From the NCBI GenBank assembly GCA_948736885.1, contig CAPXWY010000002.1, positions 147,938-193,861 on the forward strand: DNA of 45,924 nucleotides, written 5' to 3'. Of this stretch, positions 8,431 through 18,945 are shown one piece after another. The notes under the pieces were generated by a model. It searched no databases and was not told where the DNA came from. It saw only the letters and a list, made by a program, of their open reading frames with translations. Position 1 is the first letter of the stretch; the number at the start of each line of letters is the position of its first letter. Source of the stretch: an uncultured Alistipes sp. (GTDB lineage Bacteria; Bacteroidota; Bacteroidia; Bacteroidales; Rikenellaceae). A program made the translations under genes and the position numbers.

Positions 8431-9663
8431 ATGGAATCCGGGCGAGCAGCGCGCCCCGCACTGGAGGGACGCCGCATTCTGTTGGGCATCACGGGCAGCA
8501 TAGCGGCCTACAAAGCGGCTGTGCTCTGCCGTCTGCTGAAAACGGCAGGCGCCGAGGTGCGCGTGGTCATGACCCCGCTGGCCAAACAGTTCATCACGCC
8601 GCTGACGATGGCCACGCTTTCGAAGAACCCCATACTGGTGGAGTTCTTCGACCCCGAAAACGGCGCCTGGAACTCCCATATCTCCCTGGGCGAGTGGGCC
8701 GACTGCCTGCTGATCGCCCCCGCCACGGCCAACACGCTGGCCAAGATGCGCGGCGGTGCGGCCGACAACCTGCTGCTGACCACCTACCTTTCGGCCCGCT
8801 GTCCGGTGGTCGTGGCTCCGGCCATGGACCTCGACATGTATGCCCACGCCGCCACGCAGGAGAACCTGCGCACGCTGGCCGGCCGCGGAGTCGAGATCGT
8901 CGAACCGGCCGACGGCGAGCTGGCGAGCGGCCTGGTGGGCAAGGGCCGCATGGCCGAACCCGAGGAGATCGTCGCTTTTCTCGACGCCCTATTCTCCCGC
9001 ACCGGGAAAAAAGGGACGCTTCAAGGCAAACGCTTCGTCGTGACGGCGGGCGCCACCATCGAAGCCATCGACCCGGTGCGCTACATCACCAACCACTCGA
9101 CCGGCAAAATGGGCTATGCCATTGCCGGCGAACTGGCCCGCCGCGGCGCCGAAGTGGAGCTTGTCAGCGGACGCACCGCCCTGCCGACCCCAGCGGGCGT
9201 GACGCGGCGCGACGTGCTTTCGGCCGACGAGATGTTCGAAGCTGCCGCCACAGCGTTCGACAACGCCGACGGAGCGGTCATGTGCGCCGCCGTAGCCGAC
9301 TATACGCCGGTCGAAGTATCCGAAACCAAGCTCAAGAAAGGCGAAGGCGACCTGTGCCTGGCCCTGCGCCGCACGCGCGACATTGCCGCCCACCTGGGTG
9401 CCCGGAAAGGCAGCCGCGTGCTGGTGGGTTTCGCCTTAGAGACCGACCATGAAGAGGCCAACGCCGAAGCCAAACTGGTCAAGAAAAATTTCGATTTCGT
9501 GGTGCTCAACTCGCTGCGCGACGCTGGAGCCGGATTCCGCGGCGATACCAACAAAGTGACCCTCATCGACCGTACAAACCGCGAGGAACTGCCGCTGATG
9601 AGCAAGAACGACGTGGCCGTCCGCATCGTCGACAAAATCGAAACCCTGCTCGCAGGACGCTGA
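8431..9663 (+). CDS. coaBC: Bifunctional CoaBC (PPC decarboxylase / PPC synthetase)
   Basis: The 410-residue enzyme catalyses two coenzyme A steps: ligation of cysteine to phosphopantothenate (CoaB) and decarboxylation to phosphopantetheine (CoaC). The flavin-binding CoaC half (13-185) starts with LLGITGSIAAYKA and has the catalytic His in NSHISL (H83). Two motifs are altered. The PXMNXXMW motif reads PAMDLDMY, and the active-site ACG...GRM segment reads ASGLVGKGRM, with Ser166 where E. coli has Cys158. The CoaB half (about 200-405) has VTAGAT, NHSTGKMG, AAVADYTP and the Lys-rich KLKK. A strong AGGAG Shine-Dalgarno, rare in this phylum, precedes the ATG. Confidence 0.94.
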   Translation: MESGRAARPALEGRRILLGITGSIAAYKAAVLCRLLKTAGAEVRVVMTPLAKQFITPLTMATLSKNPILVEFFDPENGAWNSHISLGEWADCLLIAPATANTLAKMRGGAADNLLLTTYLSARCPVVVAPAMDLDMYAHAATQENLRTLAGRGVEIVEPADGELASGLVGKGRMAEPEEIVAFLDALFSRTGKKGTLQGKRFVVTAGATIEAIDPVRYITNHSTGKMGYAIAGELARRGAEVELVSGRTALPTPAGVTRRDVLSADEMFEAAATAFDNADGAVMCAAVADYTPVEVSETKLKKGEGDLCLALRRTRDIAAHLGARKGSRVLVGFALETDHEEANAEAKLVKKNFDFVVLNSLRDAGAGFRGDTNKVTLIDRTNREELPLMSKNDVAVRIVDKIETLLAGR

Positions 9664-9772
9664 CCGGCCGGCCGGTAGAACCGCACCGAAGTCCACGCAG
9701 GCTTCCGAAAAACCGTTGTTCAAAGGAGCCGGAAACCCGATACAACAATTTCGAAAAGCGAATTCAGACACG

Positions 9773-9805
9773 CTTCACCTTTCACTTCCCACCTTTCACC
9801 TTCCC
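9773..9805 (+). repeat. TTTCAC-rich leader repeat before recN
   Basis: Three imperfect copies of ACCTTTCACTTCCC end 4 nt before the recN ATG. They match the arrays before cls and prfC. Confidence 0.55.
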
Positions 9806-9808
9806 GAA

Positions 9809-11449
9809 ATGTTACGTCGTCTCACGGTTGAAAACTACGCACTGATCGACTCGCTGTCGCTGGAGCCCGACCCGCATCTGAACATCATTACGGGCGAGAC
9901 GGGAGCCGGAAAATCGATCCTTCTGGGGGCGCTCGGGCTGCTGCTGGGCGCACGGAGCGACGTTTCGGCCATCAAGGACACGTCGCGCAACTGCGTGGTG
10001 GAAGGAACGTTCGACCTTGAGGGGCGCGGGCTCGAAGATTTCTTCGAAGAAAACGACCTCGACTACGCCCCGCAGACCACCCTCACGCGCATAGTCACCC
10101 CGGCGGGCAAAAGCCGCTCGTTCGTCAACGACATACCCGTACAGCTGGCCGCCCTGCGCGAACTGGGCACACGCCTGATCGACATCCATTCGCAACACCG
10201 GAATCTGATCCTTTCGTCGGAAGATTTCCGCATCTCGGCGCTCGACACCATAGCCGGCAACGGCGAACTGCTGTCGCAATATGGGGCCCAATACAAGCAA
10301 CTTACGGAACTTGCGCGCCGCCTGGCCGCCCTGCGCGAAGCAGCCGAAGAAGGCCGCCGCAACGAAGAATGGCTCCGCTTCCAGGCCGAAGAACTCACGG
10401 CCGCCGATCTGCGGGCGGGCGAACAGGCGGAGATCGAAGAAGAACTGGCCGTGCTGGAAAACGCCGACCGCATCGGTGAAGCGCTCGGCGGGCTGTGCAA
10501 CGCGCTGGAGACCGATGAAACGGGTATCCTCTCGCAGCTTAAGAACGCCGAAACAGCGCTGACGCACGTCCAGTCCCATTATCCGGCTGCCGGAGAATAT
10601 GCCGCCCGCATCCGCTCAGTGCTCGAAGAACTCAAGGACATCGGCAGCTCGGCCACGGCCGACAGCGAACGCATCGACGCCGACCCGGCACGGCTGGCCA
10701 AACTTTCAGGCCGACTGGACACCCTGCTGGCTCTGCAACAGAAACACCGCACGGCCGACGAAGCCGAACTGATCGCCGTGCGCGACCGCTGCCTGCTGCA
10801 ACTGGCCGCCATCGACCACGGCAGCGAAGCGATCGCCGAAGCGGAGAACGCCCTGCAAAAGGCGCAGGAAAAAACGGAAAAACTGGCCGAAAAACTCCGC
10901 AAGGCCCGCGCCAAGGCGGCGCCCCGGTTCGCCGAAACCATCCGCACGACGCTGACCGGCCTGGGCATGCCCGAAACCATATTCGAGATAACCCTGACGC
11001 CTACAACACTCGGGCGTACGGGAGCCGACACGGTGGAGTACCTCTTCACGGCCAACCGCGGAGCCCAGCCCCAACCCATCGAGAAGATCGCATCGGGCGG
11101 TGAACTCTCGCGCGTGATGCTTGCCATCAAGGCCCTGCTTGCCAGCCGGATGCAGCTGCCGACGATCGTTTTCGACGAAATCGACACGGGAGTCTCGGGC
11201 CGCATAGCCGACGCCATGGGCGAAATCATCGCGCAGCTCTCGGCGACGATGCAGGTGATCGACATCACCCACCTGCCGCAGGTAGCCTCGAAGGGAGGGG
11301 CCCATTTTGTGGTCTCGAAACAGGAGGGCCGCACCTCGATCGCCCGGCTGACGGACGAAGAACGCATAGGCGAGATCGCCAAGATGCTCTCGGGCAGCAC
11401 CGTGACCGATGCCGCTCTGCGGCAGGCGAAAATTCTGCTGGGCCGCTAA
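9809..11449 (+). CDS. recN: DNA repair protein RecN
   Basis: The 546-residue SMC-like ATPase acts in double-strand-break repair. The N-terminal head half has Walker A GETGAGKS (about 33-40). A long coiled coil covers about 150-360. The C-terminal half has the signature IASGGELSRVMLAIK and Walker B TIVFDEIDTGVSG. The ATG at 9809 gives the canonical MLRRLTVENYALID start; upstream in-frame sequence is the TTTCAC leader. In flavobacteria a DUF4835 gene often lies between coaBC and recN. Here the gap is only 145 nt and that gene is absent. Confidence 0.95.
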   Translation: MLRRLTVENYALIDSLSLEPDPHLNIITGETGAGKSILLGALGLLLGARSDVSAIKDTSRNCVVEGTFDLEGRGLEDFFEENDLDYAPQTTLTRIVTPAGKSRSFVNDIPVQLAALRELGTRLIDIHSQHRNLILSSEDFRISALDTIAGNGELLSQYGAQYKQLTELARRLAALREAAEEGRRNEEWLRFQAEELTAADLRAGEQAEIEEELAVLENADRIGEALGGLCNALETDETGILSQLKNAETALTHVQSHYPAAGEYAARIRSVLEELKDIGSSATADSERIDADPARLAKLSGRLDTLLALQQKHRTADEAELIAVRDRCLLQLAAIDHGSEAIAEAENALQKAQEKTEKLAEKLRKARAKAAPRFAETIRTTLTGLGMPETIFEITLTPTTLGRTGADTVEYLFTANRGAQPQPIEKIASGGELSRVMLAIKALLASRMQLPTIVFDEIDTGVSGRIADAMGEIIAQLSATMQVIDITHLPQVASKGGAHFVVSKQEGRTSIARLTDEERIGEIAKMLSGSTVTDAALRQAKILLGR

Positions 11450-11574
11450 CGAAATCGAACGGAAGCAGTCGCCCGGAGTGGTGCGGGTCACGGCCCCTGC
11501 CAGCGCGGCGGCAGATTCAGCAATCCGCTGGCGGCATCCCCGACCGGGAAACGCCAGCTTTGCATCCCAGTCTT

Positions 11575-11826
11575 GCCCGAAGCCCCGGCACGTCTTCGGG
11601 CGATTCAATCCAGCGATTGCACCGAGCGCCTGCTGCGGGCTACCGCAACCGTAACGGCGAGGCAGCCTTGACGGGTGTCGGCACGAACGGGTACTACTGG
11701 TCGTCGTCCACCTTCGACTCCGGCTCGATCTCTGGTACTCGACTGAATCTCAACGCAAGCGGAGTCAACCCCATCAATAACGAGTGGCGGGTTCTCAGTC
11801 TTTCCGTGCGCTGCGTCCAGCATCTG
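11575..11826 (+). repeat. Orphan DGR-like variable-region module B
   Basis: An 8-bp hairpin (GCCCGAAG 11575-11582 with CTTCGGGC 11594-11601) and a linker lead to a 192-nt block at 11628-11819. It reads PAAGYR...VGTNGYYWSSS...NP.N...R...SVRCVQ. The first 20 nt (GCCTGCTGCGGGCTACCGCA) and the last 16 nt (TCCGTGCGCTGCGTCC plus the following CA) equal those of module A, but the interior differs strongly. The linker shares ATTCA.TCC.AGCGA.TGC with module A. No coding start is visible. The rest of this 549-nt gap (11450-11574 and 11827-11998) shows no gene and no exact TAnnTTTG. Confidence 0.62.
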
Positions 11827-11998
11827 CAAGCTGCTTTCTTGTCCCGAATCCGGGCCGGCCGGAACTTTCGCCAGCACGGCCCGCAACCCTCAACAAACGA
11901 AATTCCCATCGGCAACACCGAAAAAAAATTCCGCATTGTTTCGTCTTTTTTTCTTTTTCCGCGTCTTATCTGCAAACGCGCGTTAAAAACAAAAAAAC

Positions 11999-12490
11999 AT
12001 GAAACACTCTTCCACCGAATACCGCAAGGAGCTGGAAAAACTCGTCGACCGGTATCGGCAGCCGCTGTTCCGCTTCGCCTTTTTCCGTCTGAGGTCGCGC
12101 ATGGACGCCGAGGATGCCGTGCAGGACGCTTTTCTGAAATGGGCATCCGGACCCGAACGATGCATCCGCAACCCGCAAGCCTACCTTTTCCGAATGGTGA
12201 ACAACGACTGCTGCGACCGAATCCGGCGCCGGACAACGCTGGTGCCGCTCGACGGACATCAGCCGCTGCCCGACGAGCCCCTCGAAGAGCACGAAGCCCG
12301 CGAAGAGGCCCGACGGATCGAAACGCTTCTCGACCGGCTCCCGCCCGAGCAGGCCGAAGCAATCCGCCTGCACACCTATGCGTCGCTCCGCTTCACAGAG
12401 ATCGCCGAGGTGCTCCGATGCCCGGTCTCGACCGTCAAGTCCCGTTTCGCCGGCGGCATCGAAAAACTAAGAAAAATGTCGAATCTGTAA
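11999..12490 (+). CDS. ECF-type RNA polymerase sigma factor
   Basis: The 163-residue sigma-70-family protein has region 2 at about 20-85 (YRQPLFRFAFFRLRSRMDAE, then VQDAFLKW) and region 4 at about 105-160 (LPPEQAEAIRLHTYASLRFTEIAEVLRCPVSTVKSR, the second part being the helix-turn-helix). It lacks regions 1 and 3, as ECF factors do. The gene for a zinc-finger membrane protein follows after 11 nt, so the pair is a likely sigma/anti-sigma unit. No TAnnTTTG precedes it, which fits autoregulation, although no ECF promoter can be recognised. Confidence 0.9.
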   Translation: MKHSSTEYRKELEKLVDRYRQPLFRFAFFRLRSRMDAEDAVQDAFLKWASGPERCIRNPQAYLFRMVNNDCCDRIRRRTTLVPLDGHQPLPDEPLEEHEAREEARRIETLLDRLPPEQAEAIRLHTYASLRFTEIAEVLRCPVSTVKSRFAGGIEKLRKMSNL

Positions 12491-12501
12491 AATCCACAAC
12501 C

Positions 12502-13791
12502 ATGAATTGTCACGAATTCCAAAATCGCATCATCGACTTGCTCGACGGCCGCAACTTCACCGACGAAGAACGCCGCCATCTGGAACAATGCCCCACCTGC
12601 GCTGCCGAATTCCGGGCCGCAGCCGCAGCCCTCGATGCTGTCACGCCCCGCAGCACCCCCCGCGCTTCCGACAACTTGCGCGACCGCATCCTGACGGCCG
12701 CCGCATCGGCCGGACATCCCCGCCGGAACCGCATCTACCGCCTGTTCGGCACCATGGCAGCCGCAGCCGCAATCTTTGCCGGCGTGCTCCTGCTCTCCGT
12801 CCGCACGCCGGCTCTTGCCGCCCGCAAACACTTCGGGAGTGCCGTCGCTGCGATGAACGACCTCAAAACGCTCCGCATCGGTCTCCTCATCCGGACAGCC
12901 CCCCACGAGAACTTCGCCTATACCGACCCTTCGCTGCCGCCCATACCCTGCACCGTAACGGCCGAATACGGCGGCACGACACGCTGGCGCATCGAAAAAG
13001 CGGGCCGCATAGCCCTTTGCGACGGCGAATCGGTCCGCACCTGGCTTCCGGAGTTCGGCGAAGGATGGCGCCGCAAGGCCGAAGGCTATCGCCCGGAGGA
13101 AGAGTTCGCCCTGCTGCTCGACCTGCAACGGCTGCTGCTTGCCGAACAGGCGCAGGCATTCCGCACGAAAGGAGCGCAATATGAAATCACAGAGGATGCC
13201 GCCACCGTCCGGCTTACCGTCGCAATGCCGGCCCGGGGCGATTTCAGCCAAAGCGACTATCTGCTCAACAGCTCCATCGCCGAATCGAACACCCTGCGCG
13301 AGTACCGCTTCGACAAGGAGAGCGGCAGGCTGCTCGACCTGTGCATCTCGGCCGTTCTGCCAGACGGCGGCCGCTCCGTATTGCTGGAAAGCACCGGCAT
13401 CGCCTATGACGAACCCATCGACCGGGCCATATGGGAAGTACCCGAAGGCATCGAGTGGATCGACCTTGCAGAGCCGGTCTCCGGCGCACAGCTGGCCGAC
13501 ATGACGGCCGAAGAAGCGGCGGCCCGCATTCTGCGGGCAATGGGTCCGTGGGACAAAAGATTGCTCGACGAAGCACTCCGTTACTATGGCACCGGCGTCC
13601 GCGAACAACTCGAAGCGCACTACGGAGGGCTTGCAATCATATCCGCAGGCAAGGCTCTGCGCTCGGGAGAATACCCCGGAGTCTTCATCCCCTGCGAAAT
13701 CCTGCTGGCGGACGGCCGAACCGAAAAGCTGATGCTGGCTCTGCGCAACGACAACCCCGAAAAGTGCTGGCTGGTCGACGGCGGTCTCTGA
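12502..13791 (+). CDS. Putative anti-sigma factor with a large periplasmic domain
   Basis: The 429-residue membrane protein starts with an anti-sigma zinc-finger region: MNCHEFQNRIIDLLDG and HLEQCPTC (His, then Cys-x2-Cys, about 4-35). One transmembrane helix lies at about 82-101. The periplasmic part (about 105-429) carries a LolA/MucB-like beta-rich segment (about 110-300). It is much longer than a plain anti-sigma factor of this class, and the C-terminal 120 residues match nothing I recognise. The order sigma then anti-sigma, with an 11-nt gap, supports the role. The signal it senses is unknown. Confidence 0.78.
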   Translation: MNCHEFQNRIIDLLDGRNFTDEERRHLEQCPTCAAEFRAAAAALDAVTPRSTPRASDNLRDRILTAAASAGHPRRNRIYRLFGTMAAAAAIFAGVLLLSVRTPALAARKHFGSAVAAMNDLKTLRIGLLIRTAPHENFAYTDPSLPPIPCTVTAEYGGTTRWRIEKAGRIALCDGESVRTWLPEFGEGWRRKAEGYRPEEEFALLLDLQRLLLAEQAQAFRTKGAQYEITEDAATVRLTVAMPARGDFSQSDYLLNSSIAESNTLREYRFDKESGRLLDLCISAVLPDGGRSVLLESTGIAYDEPIDRAIWEVPEGIEWIDLAEPVSGAQLADMTAEEAAARILRAMGPWDKRLLDEALRYYGTGVREQLEAHYGGLAIISAGKALRSGEYPGVFIPCEILLADGRTEKLMLALRNDNPEKCWLVDGGL

Positions 13792-13811
13792 CCCGAACCG
13801 CCCAAGACGCA

Positions 13812-13847
13812 AAAACCCCGGTCCGTGTTCTTACGGACCGGGGTTTT
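13812..13847. terminator. Bidirectional terminator between anti-sigma gene and groEL
   Basis: A 15-bp perfect stem (13812-13826 with 13833-13847) begins with A4 and ends with T4, so it serves both converging genes. Confidence 0.88.
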
Positions 13848-13864
13848 CATCGCTCGGGCGCTCG

Positions 13865-15779
<1,915 letters not shown>

Positions 15780-15873
15780 GATTGTTCTGTTTATTGGTTT
15801 TACGATGTTGTTGGCTCGTTTGCAACTCCTTATTCATCAAGAGATGTGCCAACCCGTTTTTGGCAGACGCGGC

Positions 15874-15909
15874 GTGACAAAGCTACACTCCGGACTGCCA
15901 TTTTGTCAC
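15874..15909 (-). promoter_or_regulatory. groESL promoter within an inverted repeat
   Basis: GTGACAAA (15874-15881) and TTTGTCAC (15902-15909) form a perfect 8-bp inverted repeat with 20 nt between. On the minus strand TAGCTTTG (15885-15878) matches the -7 consensus and overlaps the proximal arm. The arrangement looks like an operator. It is not the CIRCE element (TTAGCACTC-N9-GAGTGCTAA). Confidence 0.5.
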
Positions 15910-15945
15910 ACAGACGGCACCGCAATCGATTTTTCAGCCGTTTTA

Positions 15946-15977
15946 TTTGGCAAAAGCAAAAAAGTATATTACATTTG
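15946..15977 (+). promoter_or_regulatory. Promoter of tRNA-His
   Basis: TTTG (15946-15949), 20 nt and TACATTTG (15970-15977) match the consensus exactly. Confidence 0.8.
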
Positions 15978-16007
15978 CATCCCGATACGGCATTGCGCCG
16001 TCGAATG

Positions 16008-16081
16008 GTGGATGTAGCTCAGTCGGTTAGAGCGTCGGATTGTGGTTCCGAAGGTCGAGGGTTCGAGCCCCTTCTTCCACC
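16008..16081 (+). tRNA. tRNA-His (GTG anticodon)
   Basis: The cloverleaf is clear. The D stem is GCTC/GAGC, the anticodon stem TCGGA/TCCGA encloses loop TTGTGGT, and the T loop is TTCGAGC. A G at 16007 can serve as the His-specific G-1 opposite C73 at 16081. No CCA is encoded. The acceptor stem GTGGATG/CTTCCAC has one T-T mismatch at pair 6-67. A terminator follows. Confidence 0.95.
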
Positions 16082-16099
16082 CCGTTTTTTTCAGCAAGC

Positions 16100-16129
16100 A
16101 AGCGTCCGGTTATTGCCGGACGCTTTTTT
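16100..16129 (+). terminator. Terminator after tRNA-His
   Basis: AAGCGTCCGG and CCGGACGCTT form a 10-bp stem with a 6-nt loop and a T-run. The stretch 16130-16263 between this and the enolase terminator holds nothing I can identify. Confidence 0.88.
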
Positions 16130-16263
16130 GTTGGAAAATTGCAGGCTCATCCCGTCTGCCGCTTCTCCTAAGCCGTATGCTTCCTGCGGAAGCTGTTTTC
16201 GGCCGAAGCGTCCTTCGTGATTACGGATGTCGCGAGAGGTTTCAAAACCGGCGACCCACCCGC

Positions 16264-16299
16264 AAAAAAAATTCCGGCGACCTTTCGGGGTCGCCGGAA
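16264..16299 (-). terminator. Rho-independent terminator after eno
   Basis: Read on the minus strand, an 11-bp perfect stem (16299-16289 with 16282-16272) is followed by a T8 run. The eno stop is at 16321. Confidence 0.88.
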
Positions 16300-16320
16300 C
16301 CGGTTATTGAAGTACGAGAC

Positions 16321-17619
<1,299 letters not shown>

Positions 17620-17655
17620 TTATTTGGTTCGAAACTTCTTTTACGGTTTGCGACG

Positions 17656-17663
17656 CAAAATTA
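17656..17663 (-). promoter_or_regulatory. -7 element for eno
   Basis: TAATTTTG on the minus strand matches TAnnTTTG. It would give a leader of about 45 nt. No clear -33 TTTG is seen. Confidence 0.55.
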
Positions 17664-17770
17664 CAAAACTTTTGCGAATTGTCGTTGTCGGCTGTTATTT
17701 TTTTCACGATAGCGACCGCTTGCCGCGTACCGGCGGCGCAAGGAGGCGGTTTGCGCTGTCCCTGCGGCAG

Positions 17771-17800
17771 AAAAACGGCCGGCGAAAAATCCGCCGGCCG
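17771..17800 (-). terminator. Terminator ending the mannan PUL
   Basis: On the minus strand CGGCCGGCG (17800-17792) pairs with CGCCGGCCG (17784-17776) and is followed by T5 (17775-17771). It lies 20 nt after the mutarotase stop. Confidence 0.85.
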
Positions 17801-17819
17801 CCGTGTAAGGACAACCTGT

Positions 17820-18944
17820 CTATCGTGTGCCGAATCTGTAAATGCAGGTATGGCGGTATACCTCCCCGGGGTCGAGCCGCACGGAGGGGAAGCCTGGCTG
17901 GTTGGGGCTGTCGGGGAAACACTGGGTTTCGAGCGCCACGGCCCCGCGGCGAACGATGCGGCGGCCGAACTTGCCGGTCGTGGCATCGGTAAAGAAATTG
18001 CCGCTGTAGAACTGGAGTCCCGGCTGATCGGTCAGAATCTCCATCAGGCGCCCGCTTTCGGGCTCGTAGAGCGACGCCGCGAGACGCACCCGCCCCGGCT
18101 CGCTGTCGAAGACCCAGTTGTGATCGTAGCCCGAACCGCACCGAAGCTGCGCATCGTCGGCGTCGATCCGCTCACCGATGGCTGCAGGCGTGCGGAAATC
18201 GAACGGCGTATCCTCCACCGGACGGAACCCGCCTGTGGGGATGAGCAGCGAATCGACCGGCGTGATGTGCGACGCGTCGATCCACAGTTCGTGAGCCTCG
18301 ACGGTGCCGTTGCCCTCGCCGCGCAGGTTGAACATCGAGTGGTTGGAGAGGTTGACGATCGTAGGCGCGTCGGTCTCGGCGCGATAGACGATCTCAAGGG
18401 CGTTGTCGTCGGTCACCGTGTAGGTCACCCGCACGCTCAGCGTACCGGGATAACCCTCCTCGCCGGCCGGCGAAGCGTAGGAGAGTGCGAGCGACCGATC
18501 GGTCACGGACTCGACCGTCCACACACGGCTGTCGAACCCTTTCAAGCCGCCGTGCAGCGAATGGCCGTGGTCGTTCTGCGGCAAGGCGTACTCCCTGCCG
18601 TCGAGCTCGAAGCGGCCGCCGGCGATGCGGTTGGCGCAGCGCCCCACGACCGGCCCGTAGAAACGGGCGTCGGGCTCGCCGAGATAACGGCCGATGCTCT
18701 CGCAACCGACGACCACGTCGTCGTAACGGCCCTCGCGGTCGGGGGCCCACAATGCAACCACGCGGGCGCCGAATTCGGTGATCTGCACCGTCAGTCCGCC
18801 CGGCGAACGGAGCGTATGCAGCGAGACGGGCCGTCCGTCGACCTCGGCGGCGAACGCCGACGCGTCGAGCGGCTGCGGACCGCGGGCACCGCCGCCCGAA
18901 CAGGCGGCCGCGAGGCAGGCGATCAGAACGAGTAGTCGTTTCAT
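17820..18944 (-). CDS. Aldose 1-epimerase (mutarotase), lipoprotein
   Basis: The 374-residue protein interconverts the alpha and beta anomers of a free aldose. A lipobox LAAAC (Cys15) predicts a lipoprotein, probably in the periplasm. The galactose-mutarotase fold shows HGHSLHGG (about 126-133), the catalytic His in NHSMFNL (H202) and the catalytic Glu in ALETQCFPDSPNQP (E339). It is the last PUL gene, starting 1 nt beyond the GH125 stop. That context suggests it processes mannose released by the upstream mannosidases, although the family typically acts on galactose or glucose. Confidence 0.92.
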   Translation of the reverse strand: MKRLLVLIACLAAACSGGGARGPQPLDASAFAAEVDGRPVSLHTLRSPGGLTVQITEFGARVVALWAPDREGRYDDVVVGCESIGRYLGEPDARFYGPVVGRCANRIAGGRFELDGREYALPQNDHGHSLHGGLKGFDSRVWTVESVTDRSLALSYASPAGEEGYPGTLSVRVTYTVTDDNALEIVYRAETDAPTIVNLSNHSMFNLRGEGNGTVEAHELWIDASHITPVDSLLIPTGGFRPVEDTPFDFRTPAAIGERIDADDAQLRCGSGYDHNWVFDSEPGRVRLAASLYEPESGRLMEILTDQPGLQFYSGNFFTDATTGKFGRRIVRRGAVALETQCFPDSPNQPGFPSVRLDPGEVYRHTCIYRFGTR

Positions 18945-18945
18945 G

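Noticed and set aside
11560..12501. N-terminal extension of the anti-sigma protein through module B
   Set aside because: The extension overlaps the sigma-factor gene in another frame, and the protein starts naturally at MNCHEFQ.
15874..15909. CIRCE operator for HrcA
   Set aside because: The arm sequences and the 20-nt spacing do not match TTAGCACTC-N9-GAGTGCTAA.
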